From: Sinorhizobium chiapasense
GTDB taxonomy: Bacteria > Pseudomonadota > Alphaproteobacteria > Rhizobiales > Rhizobiaceae
Reading direction: 5' to 3'
NCBI RefSeq assembly: GCF_036488675.1
Contig: NZ_CP133148.1
Coordinates: forward strand, 4,274,446 to 4,338,445
Length of the DNA stretch: 64,000 nt
In this document: in pieces, positions 37,657 through 46,055 of the stretch
Position numbering within the stretch: the first letter of the stretch is position 1
How the letters are laid out: each line of letters begins with the position of its first letter
Translations under genes and position numbers: made by a program
Notes under the pieces: model-generated
Seen by the model: the letters and a program-made list of their open reading frames with translations, nothing else
What the model was told of the DNA's origin: nothing
Databases searched by the model: none

Positions 37657-38091
37657 ATGCTGGATGATGTCGATTGCCGCATTCTCGAGATTCTCGCGGC
37701 CAATGCCCGTGTATCTCTGAAGGAACTCGCGCAGGAGGCGGGTCTTTCCTCGCCGAGCGCGGCAGACAGGCTGCGCAAGCTCGAGGAACGCGGCGTCATC
37801 AATGGCTTCACCGTCTCCGTCAATCCGGCGCGACTTGGTTATCCGTTGCAGGCGGTCGTGCGCGTCCGGCCGATGCCCGGCATGCTGCACATCGTCGAAA
37901 AGCTCATTCAGGAAACGCCGGAGATTGTTGAATGCGACAAGATCACCGGCGACGACTGCTTCATCGCCAAGATGCTCGTGCGGGACATGGGCGAACTCGA
38001 CACGATCCTCGACCGCATCGCCGAAAAGGCACAGACCAACACCTCGATCGTCAAGTCGACGCCGGTCAAGCGGCGTCTGCCACCGCTTTAG
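37657..38091 (+). CDS. Lrp/AsnC-family transcription regulator
   Basis: 144 residues. LDDVDCRILEILAANARVSLKELAQEAGLSSPSAADRLRKLEERGVI is the winged helix; the RAM ligand-binding domain follows with VVRVRPMPGMLHIVE and DCFIAKMLVRDMGELD. An ATG at 37657 is chosen because the homologous helix starts there. It is divergent from the EamA transporter gene, its probable target. Confidence 0.92.
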   Translation: MLDDVDCRILEILAANARVSLKELAQEAGLSSPSAADRLRKLEERGVINGFTVSVNPARLGYPLQAVVRVRPMPGMLHIVEKLIQETPEIVECDKITGDDCFIAKMLVRDMGELDTILDRIAEKAQTNTSIVKSTPVKRRLPPL

Positions 38092-38150
38092 ATTCTTGTT
38101 TTGGGCATGCCGCTATCTCAAAACCGCTGAACACTTTTGGGCGACACGCG

Positions 38151-38627
38151 CTACTTGGATCCGGTAGAGCCGAAGCCGCCGGAGCCGCGCGCTGTCGTGC
38201 TCGTCCCGTCCGCCTCGCGGATCGCCACCTGTGTCACCGGTGCGATCACCATCTGGGCGATGCGCATGCTGCGCTCGATGACGAAATCCTCCTCGCCAAG
38301 ATTGATGAGCAGCACCTTCACCTCGCCGCGATAGTCGCTGTCGATCGTTCCCGGCGTGTTGAGGCAAGTGATGCCGTGCTTGAAGGCTAGACCCGAGCGC
38401 GGCCGCACCTGGCCTTCGTAGCCAAAAGGAACCTCGAAGACGAACCCCGTCGGGACCAGGGCGCGCGCGCCCGGCTTGATCGTTATTGGGTCGCCCGCGC
38501 GAACGGCCGCGCGCAAGTCGATGCCTGCGGCCCCCGCCGTCTCATAGGCGGGCAGGTCAAGATCCTGCGCATGCGGCAGGCGGACAAGAGCGAGGACAGG
38601 GCGGTTTTCAAGTGGGTGCATGGTCAT
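38151..38627 (-). CDS. dut: dUTP diphosphatase
   Basis: Dut hydrolyses dUTP to dUMP, keeping uracil out of DNA and feeding thymidylate synthesis. All five trimeric dUTPase motifs are present: [43 protein letters not shown], and the C-terminal [10 protein letters not shown]. The start is one of two nearby ATGs (38627 or 38621). The shorter has GGA at better spacing. It is divergent from prfC and not beside coaBC, its frequent neighbour. Confidence 0.96.
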   Translation of the reverse strand: MTMHPLENRPVLALVRLPHAQDLDLPAYETAGAAGIDLRAAVRAGDPITIKPGARALVPTGFVFEVPFGYEGQVRPRSGLAFKHGITCLNTPGTIDSDYRGEVKVLLINLGEEDFVIERSMRIAQMVIAPVTQVAIREADGTSTTARGSGGFGSTGSK

Positions 38628-38717
38628 TCCGTCATAAGCGCCAGCGGTCTTGTCGCAGTCAATTGCATATTGGACTGCGAGCCTGTAAAGACGCCGCAAC
38701 TCACAGGATACTCGAAA

Positions 38718-40301
38718 ATGGCCGAAAGCATTGCCGAGGCGGTTTCCCGCCGCCGCACATTTGCGATCATTTCGCACCCGGACGCCGGTAAAACAACGCT
38801 CACCGAAAAGCTCCTCCTCTTCGGCGGCGCAATTCAGCTCGCAGGCGAGGTCAAGGCGAAGAAGGACCGCATCCAGACCCGCTCGGACTGGATGAAGATC
38901 GAGCGCGAACGCGGCATCTCGGTCGTCACCTCGGTGATGACCTTCGAATATGATGACACCGTCTTCAACCTACTCGACACGCCCGGCCACGAGGACTTCG
39001 CCGACGACACCTATCGCACGCTGACGGCGGTGGATGCGGCCGTCATGGTGATCGATGCCGCCAAGGGCATCGAGCCGCGCACGCTGAAACTCTTCGAGGT
39101 TTGCCGCCTGCGCGACATTCCGATCATCACCTTCGTCAACAAGATGGACCGCGAGAGCCGCGATCCCTTCGAGATCCTCGACGAGGTCGAGCACAAGCTG
39201 GCGCTCGACTGCGCCCCGGTCACCTGGCCGATCGGCCGCTCGAAGACCTTCTGCGGCACCTATCACCTCGCCACCAATGAGGTGCGCGGCGCCGACACGC
39301 AGGAACGGCTGACCAAGGTCAACGACCCGGAAATGGCTTCCCATCGCCTGCCGGAAAACGAGCGTGACGCCTTCATCGAAGAAACGACGTTGGCGATCGA
39401 GGCCTGCAAGCCGTTCGATCACAAGGCCTTCCTCGAGGGTCATCTGACGCCGGTATTCTTCGGTTCGGCGCTCAGGAATTTTGGTGTGCGTGACCTTATC
39501 AACGCGCTCAGCGAGTTCGCGCCGGCGCCGCGCGCCCAGGTCGCCGATATCCGCACCGTCGAGGCGACGGACGAGAAGATGACGGCCTTCGTCTTCAAGA
39601 TCCAGGCGAACATGGATCCGAACCATCGTGACCGCATCGCCTTCGTCCGTGTCTGCTCGGGCAAGCTCGAGCGCGGCATGAAGGCGCGGCTCTCGCGCAC
39701 CGGCAAGCAGATGGGACTGTCGGCACCGCAGTTCTTCTTCGCCTCGCAGCGCCAGCTCGCCGACACCGCCTTTGCCGGCGACGTCGTCGGCATCCCGAAC
39801 CACGGAACGCTCCGCATCGGCGATACGCTCACCGAAGGTGAGCCGCTCGTCTTCCAGGGCGTCCCGAACTTCGCACCGGAAATTCTCCGCCGCGTCCGGC
39901 TTGAGGACGCGATGAAGGCGAAGAAGCTCAAGGAAGCGCTGCAACAGATGGCGGAGGAGGGCGTCGTGCAGCTCTTTTCGCCGGACGACGGCTCGCCGGC
40001 AATCGTCGGCGTCGTCGGCGCGCTGCAGCTCGACGTCCTGAAGGAGCGGCTGCAGGCGGAATACGGCCTGCCGGTCTCCTTCGAGATGTCACGCTTCTCC
40101 GTCTGCCGCTGGATTTCCGCCGATCATCCGGGTGAGCTCGACAAGTTCATCACCGCCCGCCGCGGCGACATCGCCCGCGATCTCGATGGCGATCCTGTGT
40201 TCATGGCGCAGGATAGCTTCTCGCTGCGCTACGAGGCGGAACGCTATCCGGCGATCAGGATGGTGGCGATCAAGGAATATCACGTCGCCAAGGCGGCGTG
40301 A
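38718..40301 (+). CDS. prfC: peptide chain release factor 3 (GTPase)
   Basis: RF3 removes RF1/RF2 from the ribosome after peptide release. The 527-residue protein begins [20 protein letters not shown] with the P-loop [12 protein letters not shown]2/G3 are [13 protein letters not shown] and [10 protein letters not shown]4 is [14 protein letters not shown]. The RF3-specific C-terminal domain includes [18 protein letters not shown]. The start is the ATG at 38718, with AGGA nine bases upstream; the open frame extends upstream without homology. Confidence 0.97.
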   Translation: MAESIAEAVSRRRTFAIISHPDAGKTTLTEKLLLFGGAIQLAGEVKAKKDRIQTRSDWMKIERERGISVVTSVMTFEYDDTVFNLLDTPGHEDFADDTYRTLTAVDAAVMVIDAAKGIEPRTLKLFEVCRLRDIPIITFVNKMDRESRDPFEILDEVEHKLALDCAPVTWPIGRSKTFCGTYHLATNEVRGADTQERLTKVNDPEMASHRLPENERDAFIEETTLAIEACKPFDHKAFLEGHLTPVFFGSALRNFGVRDLINALSEFAPAPRAQVADIRTVEATDEKMTAFVFKIQANMDPNHRDRIAFVRVCSGKLERGMKARLSRTGKQMGLSAPQFFFASQRQLADTAFAGDVVGIPNHGTLRIGDTLTEGEPLVFQGVPNFAPEILRRVRLEDAMKAKKLKEALQQMAEEGVVQLFSPDDGSPAIVGVVGALQLDVLKERLQAEYGLPVSFEMSRFSVCRWISADHPGELDKFITARRGDIARDLDGDPVFMAQDSFSLRYEAERYPAIRMVAIKEYHVAKAA

Positions 40302-40319
40302 TCGATCCACGCGAAGATC

Positions 40320-40347
40320 GTAGCCGGCGCGCGCAACCGCCGGCTAC
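40320..40347. terminator. hairpin between convergent prfC and the membrane-protein gene
   Basis: GTAGCCGGC (40320-40328) pairs with GCCGGCTAC (40339-40347). It overlaps the stop codon of the minus-strand gene and has no T-run on either strand, so termination would have to be Rho-independent only in part. Confidence 0.4.
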
Positions 40348-40727
40348 GACGGCGTCATCCGGAGTGCCAGGATTAGCTGGGCGACACGGATGGTGATCAA
40401 CACGTAGACGACCACCAGCAGCAGCTGCAGGGCGACGTGCCGCTTGATCTTCCCAAGCCGATGAAGTCCGTCCGCGAAGTTGAGGAAAAACAGCGCAATC
40501 CCGATCGAGAAGACGAAGTAGCCGGCGACCGGGATACTCAACAGCCCCTTGACATCGATGATGTCGGGATTCTCGACGGCGTGCAGGCCGGCGGCGATGA
40601 CCAGAGTCGCGACAACCAGATTACGGACGTGGCGAAAGATTTCCTCGAGCCCGCCCCGATCGAGAAGCGCCTGCTTGAGGTCCAGAAGCCATGGCGTGGC
40701 GCGTTCGTCGGGCATCGCGGCTGTCAT
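40344..40727 (-). CDS. hypothetical integral membrane protein
   Basis: 127 residues. After a soluble N-terminal helix (LLDLKQALLDRGGLEEIFRH) there are three hydrophobic segments: NLVVATLVIAAGLHAVE, IPVAGYFVFSIGIALFFLNF and HVALQLLLVVVYVLITIRVA. I do not recognise the family. It is convergent with prfC and precedes nothing obvious on its own strand. Confidence 0.65.
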   Translation of the reverse strand: MTAAMPDERATPWLLDLKQALLDRGGLEEIFRHVRNLVVATLVIAAGLHAVENPDIIDVKGLLSIPVAGYFVFSIGIALFFLNFADGLHRLGKIKRHVALQLLLVVVYVLITIRVAQLILALRMTPS

Positions 40728-40839
40728 CTCGCATTCTGGTTCCGTGCGGATGATATTGGGCTCGGTTTTGCGTCGTCAAAGGATTTCGGCCCGTCGCGCG
40801 CACGTCGAGTCGCTTTGGGGACGCAGGTGCGCCATGGCC

Positions 40840-41532
40840 TCAAATATCGAAGCGCGGGGCCGACTGATCCAACACCGCGCTCCGCGGAGTGACGGCCCAG
40901 CTTGCGCCCATCGCTCCCGCCAGTTCATGGACGAGCCGGCTTACGTCTGTCTCGGCGCTTGAATGCAGCGCCTCCGCAACGATCAGCACGGCCGTCGTCT
41001 TGCTACCGACCGCCGAAAAACCGCTCTGGCGGTTGGTCCAGCGGCGCGCATGCGCTCGCCCTTCTTCATCCGCGAAAATCACTTCCTGCGGCTCGGGGTA
41101 TTCCGTTTCGCCGGAAAACGTCGTGTAGATCTCGTTGCCGGAGGCGTAACGGACCTCGAGATGACCGGCTACCCTGGAGAGATCGAAGACAGCGATCGGA
41201 ATGGCAAATGCGAGCGATGCTGCGTTGCAAAGATCGATCAGCGGATGGATCCGTGGCAGGGATCCCTCCTTCCGGAAACGCCGGAGCAGTGCCTCGGAGG
41301 CCGAACGATACTGCGTCGGCTTCAAACCCATGCGCGAGAAGGCGCGACGCCAGGCCTGGATCTCCGGAAATTCACCCTCCGAGCTTGCTGCGAGCCGCGC
41401 TTTCGCCGCGGCCTCGAAGCCGGCAAGGCGCGCATCTATGGAGACGTCGCGGTGGATGCCTTCGGCGTGAAGAATTCCGGCGGAAAGTTCGGGAAAATTT
41501 CTCCAGATGTCGTTTGCATGGCGGAAATACAT
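40840..41532 (-). CDS. stand-alone B3/B4 (tRNA-editing-like) domain protein
   Basis: 230 residues. The B3/B4 domain of phenylalanyl-tRNA synthetase beta chain is seen in KPTQYRSASEALLRRFRKEGSLPRIHPLIDLCNAASLAFAIPIAVFDL and the later TNRQSGFSAVGSKTTAVLIVAEAL. Solo proteins of this type are widespread and may edit mischarged tRNA or bind amino acids, but the function is not settled. The ATG has GAGAGG eight bases upstream. The EamA transporter gene precedes it by strand order. Confidence 0.85.
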   Translation of the reverse strand: MYFRHANDIWRNFPELSAGILHAEGIHRDVSIDARLAGFEAAAKARLAASSEGEFPEIQAWRRAFSRMGLKPTQYRSASEALLRRFRKEGSLPRIHPLIDLCNAASLAFAIPIAVFDLSRVAGHLEVRYASGNEIYTTFSGETEYPEPQEVIFADEEGRAHARRWTNRQSGFSAVGSKTTAVLIVAEALHSSAETDVSRLVHELAGAMGASWAVTPRSAVLDQSAPRFDI

Positions 41533-41580
41533 CGTTGCTGCCTCTCTGGTGTGAACGGCGTTTCGGGAATGCAGGTTGCC

Positions 41581-42483
41581 TCATCCAGCTTCCGAGCGGT
41601 TTCGATGCGCGCTCGGCAACCGAAGCGCCAGACTCAGGACGGCGGCGAGCACGCAGGCGATGCCGATCAGCTGATTGGCGGAAATTGGCTCCCCAAGCAT
41701 GGCAAAGGCAAGGAGAACGGCCGAGACAGGGGCAAGCGCCGTGAAGACCGAGGCCTCCGTGCCGCTCACTTTCGCCAGCCCCGCGTACCAGAGCAGGAAA
41801 CCGCCGATTGTCGGTACAAGCGCGTAGTAGACGACTGCGGTGATCGATTGCGTGGTTACCGCAGCTGCCTGCGGCAGTTCGAGCAAGGCAATCGGTGCTG
41901 AGATAGCGACCCCCAGGCCGGCCATCAGCGTCGACAGGGCGAGGGGCGAAATCGCCGTGGTCAGCCGCTTGTTGATGAGGATGAACAGGCCTTCGCAGAT
42001 GACGGCGCCAAACACCAGGATGTTGCCGAGGAGCGAATGGGTGCCACCGCTATCGGCCCGGAAAACGATCGAAAGGACGCCTGCGGCGGCGAGGGTGATC
42101 GCCAGCAGGATCGAACGATCCGGCCGTTCGCCGAGAACGATAATGGCAATCGCTGCCGAAACGATAGGGAGCGTGCCGATGATGACGCCGGCATCGGCGG
42201 CTGGCGTCAGCCGCAGGCCGGAAATCAGGAGCGTCGTATATCCGACGCTGCCGGCACCCGCCTGGATGAACAGGATGAACCATTCGCGCCGTTGCAGGCT
42301 CGGCCATGTCGTCGCCGTCGCGCGCATCAGCATGAGGAAGAGCGGAAAGGCAAGCGCGAAGCGCAAGGCCGTCGCCGTGAACGGCGGCAGTCCGGACGCT
42401 ATGACCTTGCTCGCGATAACCGTGCTGCCAACGAGTGCCATCGCGAGCGACAGATAGATATAGCCCTGAAATTGCCTCGACAT
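41581..42483 (-). CDS. EamA-family (DMT) transporter
   Basis: 300 residues from the ATG at 42483 (an upstream TTG is less likely). Ten hydrophobic segments in two EamA repeats: GYIYLSLAMALVGSTVIASK, FTATALRFALAFPLFLMLM, SVGYTTLLISGLRLTPAADAG, and VVYYALVPTIGGFLLWYAGL, with TEASVFTALAPVSAVLLA. It exports an unknown metabolite. It lies 49 bases upstream of the B3/B4 gene and could share its transcript; an AraC-type regulator gene lies just before it. Confidence 0.9.
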   Translation of the reverse strand: MSRQFQGYIYLSLAMALVGSTVIASKVIASGLPPFTATALRFALAFPLFLMLMRATATTWPSLQRREWFILFIQAGAGSVGYTTLLISGLRLTPAADAGVIIGTLPIVSAAIAIIVLGERPDRSILLAITLAAAGVLSIVFRADSGGTHSLLGNILVFGAVICEGLFILINKRLTTAISPLALSTLMAGLGVAISAPIALLELPQAAAVTTQSITAVVYYALVPTIGGFLLWYAGLAKVSGTEASVFTALAPVSAVLLAFAMLGEPISANQLIGIACVLAAVLSLALRLPSAHRNRSEAG

Positions 42484-42558
42484 GACCGCCAATCCCTGCG
42501 TGTGAGGGCTGCAGAAAACCCGATCGACGATCGGCGGTCTTGAACGGAATTGCAGGTA

Positions 42559-43365
42559 TCAGCCCAAGGCTGCGACATAGGCGCCCGGCGAAACGCCGTA
42601 GGTGCGCACGAAGACGCGCGTCATGTGGCTCTGGTCGGCGAAACCGCCGGCGATTGCCGCTTCTGCGAGCGAGGTGCCTTCGGCGATCAGGCGCCGGACG
42701 ATGTCGATCCGCCGCTGAACGAGATAGGCGTGGGGCGTGAGGCCGGTCGCCTTCGCAAATCGCCGCACCAGCTGGAATCGACTGAGCCTGCTTTCGCGCG
42801 CCAGATCAGCCAGTGTGATGGCAGCCAACGGGTCGTCATCGATCAGGCTGCGCGCTGCAGTGATCGATTCCGGCACCTTGCATGCGTCGCGCGGAACGAG
42901 TTGCATCACCTCGGCAACAAGCGTCAGAACGAACTCGTCCCAGCGAAGGGGCGCGTCGCCACCTTCCGAGGTGGTCGCGATTACGAAGAGTTCGTGGAAA
43001 TGAGCAGCAAGGGCGGCATTCCGGATGACCGGGTCGGCAAATTCGCACATTCGTCGTCCGCCCTCGCTGATATCGCTGACGGCGGTTTCGACGATCGCCG
43101 GATCGAGATAGAGCATCCGCCAGGAGCGACCGGCATCGCCAATCGGCGTGCCATCATGGACCTCGCCGGGGTTGACGGTGATCACATCGCCGCGCTCGGC
43201 CTCCACCAGGCCGCGTCCGCTCAGGGACCTTTGCGCCCCCTGATAGATGAGGCCGATGCCGAAATGATCATGCGTGTGGCGCGGGAAGCTGTGGCGCGTA
43301 GACGCTTCGACCGCATCCACGCCGGCGATCCGGCGACGCAGCATTCTGAACTGGCCCTTCGTCAT
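42559..43365 (-). CDS. AraC-family transcription regulator
   Basis: From the ATG at 43365, 268 residues; an ATG seven codons later with AAGGG upstream is an alternative. The N-terminal cupin sensor has FPRHTHDHFGIGLIYQGAQRS and VITVNPGEVHDG. The C-terminal double helix-turn-helix has ITLADLARESRLSRFQLVRRFAKATGLTPHAYL and AIAGGFADQSHMTRVFVRTYGVSPGAY. It starts four bases after the GFA gene stop and may control it or the EamA exporter downstream. Confidence 0.92.
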   Translation of the reverse strand: MTKGQFRMLRRRIAGVDAVEASTRHSFPRHTHDHFGIGLIYQGAQRSLSGRGLVEAERGDVITVNPGEVHDGTPIGDAGRSWRMLYLDPAIVETAVSDISEGGRRMCEFADPVIRNAALAAHFHELFVIATTSEGGDAPLRWDEFVLTLVAEVMQLVPRDACKVPESITAARSLIDDDPLAAITLADLARESRLSRFQLVRRFAKATGLTPHAYLVQRRIDIVRRLIAEGTSLAEAAIAGGFADQSHMTRVFVRTYGVSPGAYVAALG

Positions 43366-43369
43366 GCCT

Positions 43370-43774
43370 CTAGTCCCGCGGCTTGCCTGGTAGTTTGCCA
43401 ACGTCCCCGATCCAGGGCAGGGCGGACGAGCACCAGATCTGCGACCGCGGTTGAAGCTCGCGCCGCTGGTTGATCGTGCCAAGGCGGATGCCGATCTCCT
43501 CGGCGTCTTCGTCCGTACCCGTCGTGTAGATCGGCGAGCCGCATTCAGGGCAGAAGAACTGCAGGCGCTTTCGTCCGTTCTCGGCGATCTTGATATAAAG
43601 CTTCGGCTCGGCGCCCGTCAGACGGAAGGACGCCCGCGGCGTGCTCGCGGTGACGCGATAGGCGGAGCCTGTCAGTTGCTGGCAATCGGTGCAATGGCAG
43701 ATCGACACGTCGTCCGGGTCGATCTCCGCCTCGTAGGTGACATGGCCGCAATGGCATTGACCATCGATCCGCAT
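43370..43774 (-). CDS. GFA-family (glutathione-dependent formaldehyde-activating-like) zinc protein
   Basis: 134 residues. GQCHCGHVTYEAEI, ICHCTDCQQLTGSAYR and FFCPECGSPIYTT provide the cysteine pairs of the two zinc sites that define the GFA fold, and GTINQRRELQPRSQIW the tail. Family members include S-(hydroxymethyl)glutathione synthase and centromere protein V; the reaction here is unknown. Upstream lies a family A repeat. Confidence 0.92.
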   Translation of the reverse strand: MRIDGQCHCGHVTYEAEIDPDDVSICHCTDCQQLTGSAYRVTASTPRASFRLTGAEPKLYIKIAENGRKRLQFFCPECGSPIYTTGTDEDAEEIGIRLGTINQRRELQPRSQIWCSSALPWIGDVGKLPGKPRD

Positions 43775-43798
43775 CGGCCGCTCCTCGCACGATTTTTG

Positions 43799-43905
43799 CT
43801 ACTGCATGGATCCTTAAATCGTAGCCGATTTAAGGATAGGAACATGCAGCAAATCAAAGTGCTACAGCGTCCTTTGCGCGTCTGATAAGTCGCGCGGCGC
43901 TGTAG
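43799..43905. repeat. palindromic intergenic repeat, family A copy 5 (two-module form)
   Basis: CTACTGCATGGATCCTTAAA with TTTAAGGATAGGAACATGCAG, spacer CAAATCAAAGTG, then CTACAGCGTCCTTTGCGCGT to GCGCGGCGCTGTAG. Nearly identical to the copy at 12667. Confidence 0.88.
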
Positions 43906-43950
43906 AGGGGTTACGATAGACCAGCCGGGGCAAACGTCCAGTGTTTCTCC

Positions 43951-44751
43951 TCAGATGCCCGTGAACAGCCACTCATGTTCCTTGGCGTTATGGAACTTCC
44001 AGATCCGCTTTGGACCCGCCATGACGTTCAAATAGTAGACGTCGTAGCCATGGACGGCCGCGACCGGGTGGTAGCCCTTCGGAACGAGGGTCACGTCGCC
44101 GTCTTCCACCGCCATAGTTTCGTCGAGCGAGCGATCGTCCGTGTAGACGCGCTGCATCGCAAAGCCCTGCGGCGGGTTGAGGCGGTGGTAATAGGTTTCC
44201 TCGAGATAGCTTTCAGCCGGCAGGTCGTCCTGATCATGCTTGTGCGGCGGGTAGGACGAGGTGTGCCCGCCCGGCGTGATCACTTCGACAACGAGCAGAG
44301 ACTGCGCCGATCCGTCGTCCTCCGGCATGATATTGGTGACATAACGGGTGTTGGTGCCCTTGCCGCGCTTCATCTGCGGATGCGTGCCGGGGCGGATGAC
44401 TTTCGCCTTGAAGCCCTCGCCACCGGGCGCCGAGCAAACGGCAAGATCGAGGTCCGCCGTTGCTTCCGCCTGCCACCGGCTTCCCTTCGGCACATAGACG
44501 GCGTAGGGCTGGCCCTCGAAGGGCGTCATGCGCTCGCCGAGTTCGCCGAAGTCTTCGCCATCGACGGAAATCTTCGCCTTCCCGCTGACGAGAACGAGGC
44601 AGAGTTCCTTCTCGCCGGCGTCGCCCGCCGTCGTTTCGCCGGGTTTCAAGCGGTTGAGCGCGAAACCGACATAGGTCCAGCCGGCGCTCTCGGGCGTGAT
44701 CTCCTGCATCAGCCCCGATTGTGCCTTCGGTTTGACTAGCAGTTTGGACAT
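43951..44751 (-). CDS. iolB: 5-deoxy-glucuronate isomerase
   Basis: IolB converts 5-deoxyglucuronate to 2-deoxy-5-keto-gluconate in inositol breakdown. The 266-residue bicupin has GYHPVAAVHGYDVYYLNVMA (metal-binding H.H...E-type cupin) and TPGGHTSSYPPHKHDQDDL, both usual in IolB, with EETYYHRLNPPQGF. It is the last gene of the iolCDEB series, 170 bases after iolE, with a family B repeat in the gap. Confidence 0.95.
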   Translation of the reverse strand: MSKLLVKPKAQSGLMQEITPESAGWTYVGFALNRLKPGETTAGDAGEKELCLVLVSGKAKISVDGEDFGELGERMTPFEGQPYAVYVPKGSRWQAEATADLDLAVCSAPGGEGFKAKVIRPGTHPQMKRGKGTNTRYVTNIMPEDDGSAQSLLVVEVITPGGHTSSYPPHKHDQDDLPAESYLEETYYHRLNPPQGFAMQRVYTDDRSLDETMAVEDGDVTLVPKGYHPVAAVHGYDVYYLNVMAGPKRIWKFHNAKEHEWLFTGI

Positions 44752-44789
44752 ATGACGGTCTCCTGATCTTGCGTACTTTGTGATCCGCG

Positions 44790-44895
44790 CCTCACCCTAA
44801 CCCTCTCCCCGTGCGCGCGGAGAGGGGACTGCGAGGGCGCGGCATATCCCTTCTCCCCGCCCGCGGGGAGAAGGTGGCGGCAGCCGGATGAGGGG
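44790..44895. repeat. intergenic repeat, family B copy 2
   Basis: CCTCACCCTAACCCTCTCCC, CGTGCGCGCGGAGAGGGGACT, then CCTTCTCCCCGCCCGCGGGG with AGAAGGTGGCGGCAGCCGGATGAGG. Plus orientation, between iolB and iolE. Confidence 0.88.
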
Positions 44896-44921
44896 CCACC
44901 ACCGACAGCCGAATGAGGGCT

Positions 44922-45821
44922 CTACTTATCCAGCCCTGCTTCCTTCGCAAACGCCTTCAGCGATTTCAGCCCGAGCGACTGGTATTCGAACGGATTGCGC
45001 ACGGCCGAATCCTGCTCCGCCTCGATCACCAACCAACCATTATAGCCGTGTTCGGCTGCGATTTTCAGCACGGGGAGGAAGTCGACGCCGCCTTCGGAGT
45101 CGCCCGGAACCGTGAAGACGCCGCGGCGCACACCCTCGAGGAAGGAGAGGCCCTGGCTTTCCACTTCCTTGCGGATGGCCGGACGGACATTCTTGCAATG
45201 GATATGGCGAACGCGGTGCATGTATTTCTTCGCGACTTCCGCCGGATCGGAGCCGCCGAACCAGGCGTGGCCAGTGTCGAGCAAGAGCTTGGTCGCCGGC
45301 CCCGTATTCTGCATCAGCAGATCGATCTCCTCGCCGGTCTGGACGATCGTGCCCATGTGGTGGTGATAGACGAGGTCGATACCCTGGTCGGCGCAATATT
45401 GAGCGATTGCTTCGAGATCGGCGCCGAACTTCTTCCACTGGTCCGCCGGCAGCACCGGCTTGTCGTTGGCGACGGATTTGGCATCGTCTCCGTGGATGGC
45501 ATTCGAGGTCTCGCAGACGATCGCCACCTTGCAGCCATTGTGTTTCAGGAGATCGAGATGCGGCTGGATCGCCTTCTTTTCGGCTTCGACATCATGCGTC
45601 AGAAGATTGGTGGAGTGCCAGCCGGAGACGAAGACGAGGCCATAGGAGGCGAGCTTCTGCTTCAGCGCCTCCGGGTCGGAGGACATCTTGTGACCCTTCT
45701 CGATACCGTCGAAGCCGATCTTCTGGCAATCGGAAAGGCAATCCTCGAGCGTCAGATGCGCACCGATCGAATGATCGTCGTCATTGCTCCAGGCAATCGG
45801 GTTGGTTCCGTAGCGGATCAT
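44922..45821 (-). CDS. iolE: inosose (2-keto-myo-inositol) dehydratase
   Basis: IolE removes water from 2-keto-myo-inositol to give the diketone intermediate. 299 residues from the ATG at 45821 (two ATGs eight codons upstream are possible). The xylose-isomerase-like TIM barrel begins [16 protein letters not shown], and contains [32 protein letters not shown] and [11 protein letters not shown], the metal-binding residues of the IolE family. The gene is flanked on both sides by family B repeats. Confidence 0.95.
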   Translation of the reverse strand: MIRYGTNPIAWSNDDDHSIGAHLTLEDCLSDCQKIGFDGIEKGHKMSSDPEALKQKLASYGLVFVSGWHSTNLLTHDVEAEKKAIQPHLDLLKHNGCKVAIVCETSNAIHGDDAKSVANDKPVLPADQWKKFGADLEAIAQYCADQGIDLVYHHHMGTIVQTGEEIDLLMQNTGPATKLLLDTGHAWFGGSDPAEVAKKYMHRVRHIHCKNVRPAIRKEVESQGLSFLEGVRRGVFTVPGDSEGGVDFLPVLKIAAEHGYNGWLVIEAEQDSAVRNPFEYQSLGLKSLKAFAKEAGLDK

Positions 45822-45893
45822 GTCTGTCACTTTCTCCTGCATCATCCGCTTGGGGCGGACGGTTGTTGTTTCTCTGGTGCGGAAGGGGTGCGA

Positions 45894-46007
45894 GGGGCCC
45901 TCATCCGGCTGCCGCCACCTTCTCCCCGCTCACGGGGAGAAGGGATATGCCGCGCTCTCTCAAGTCCCCTCTCCCCGCCTGCGGGGAGGGGGCTAGGGTG
46001 AGGGGCA
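45894..46007. repeat. intergenic repeat, family B copy 3 (reverse orientation)
   Basis: CCTCATCCGGCTGCCGCCAC with CTTCTCCCCG..CGGGGAGAAG, then AGTCCCCTCTCCCCGCCTGC to GGGCTAGGGTGAGGGG. It is the reverse complement of the 44790 copy and lies between iolE and iolD. Confidence 0.88.
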
Positions 46008-46055
46008 CCAGACGTAAAGCGGCGCCCGCGGGAACGCGAGTGCCGGTGGTTGATT

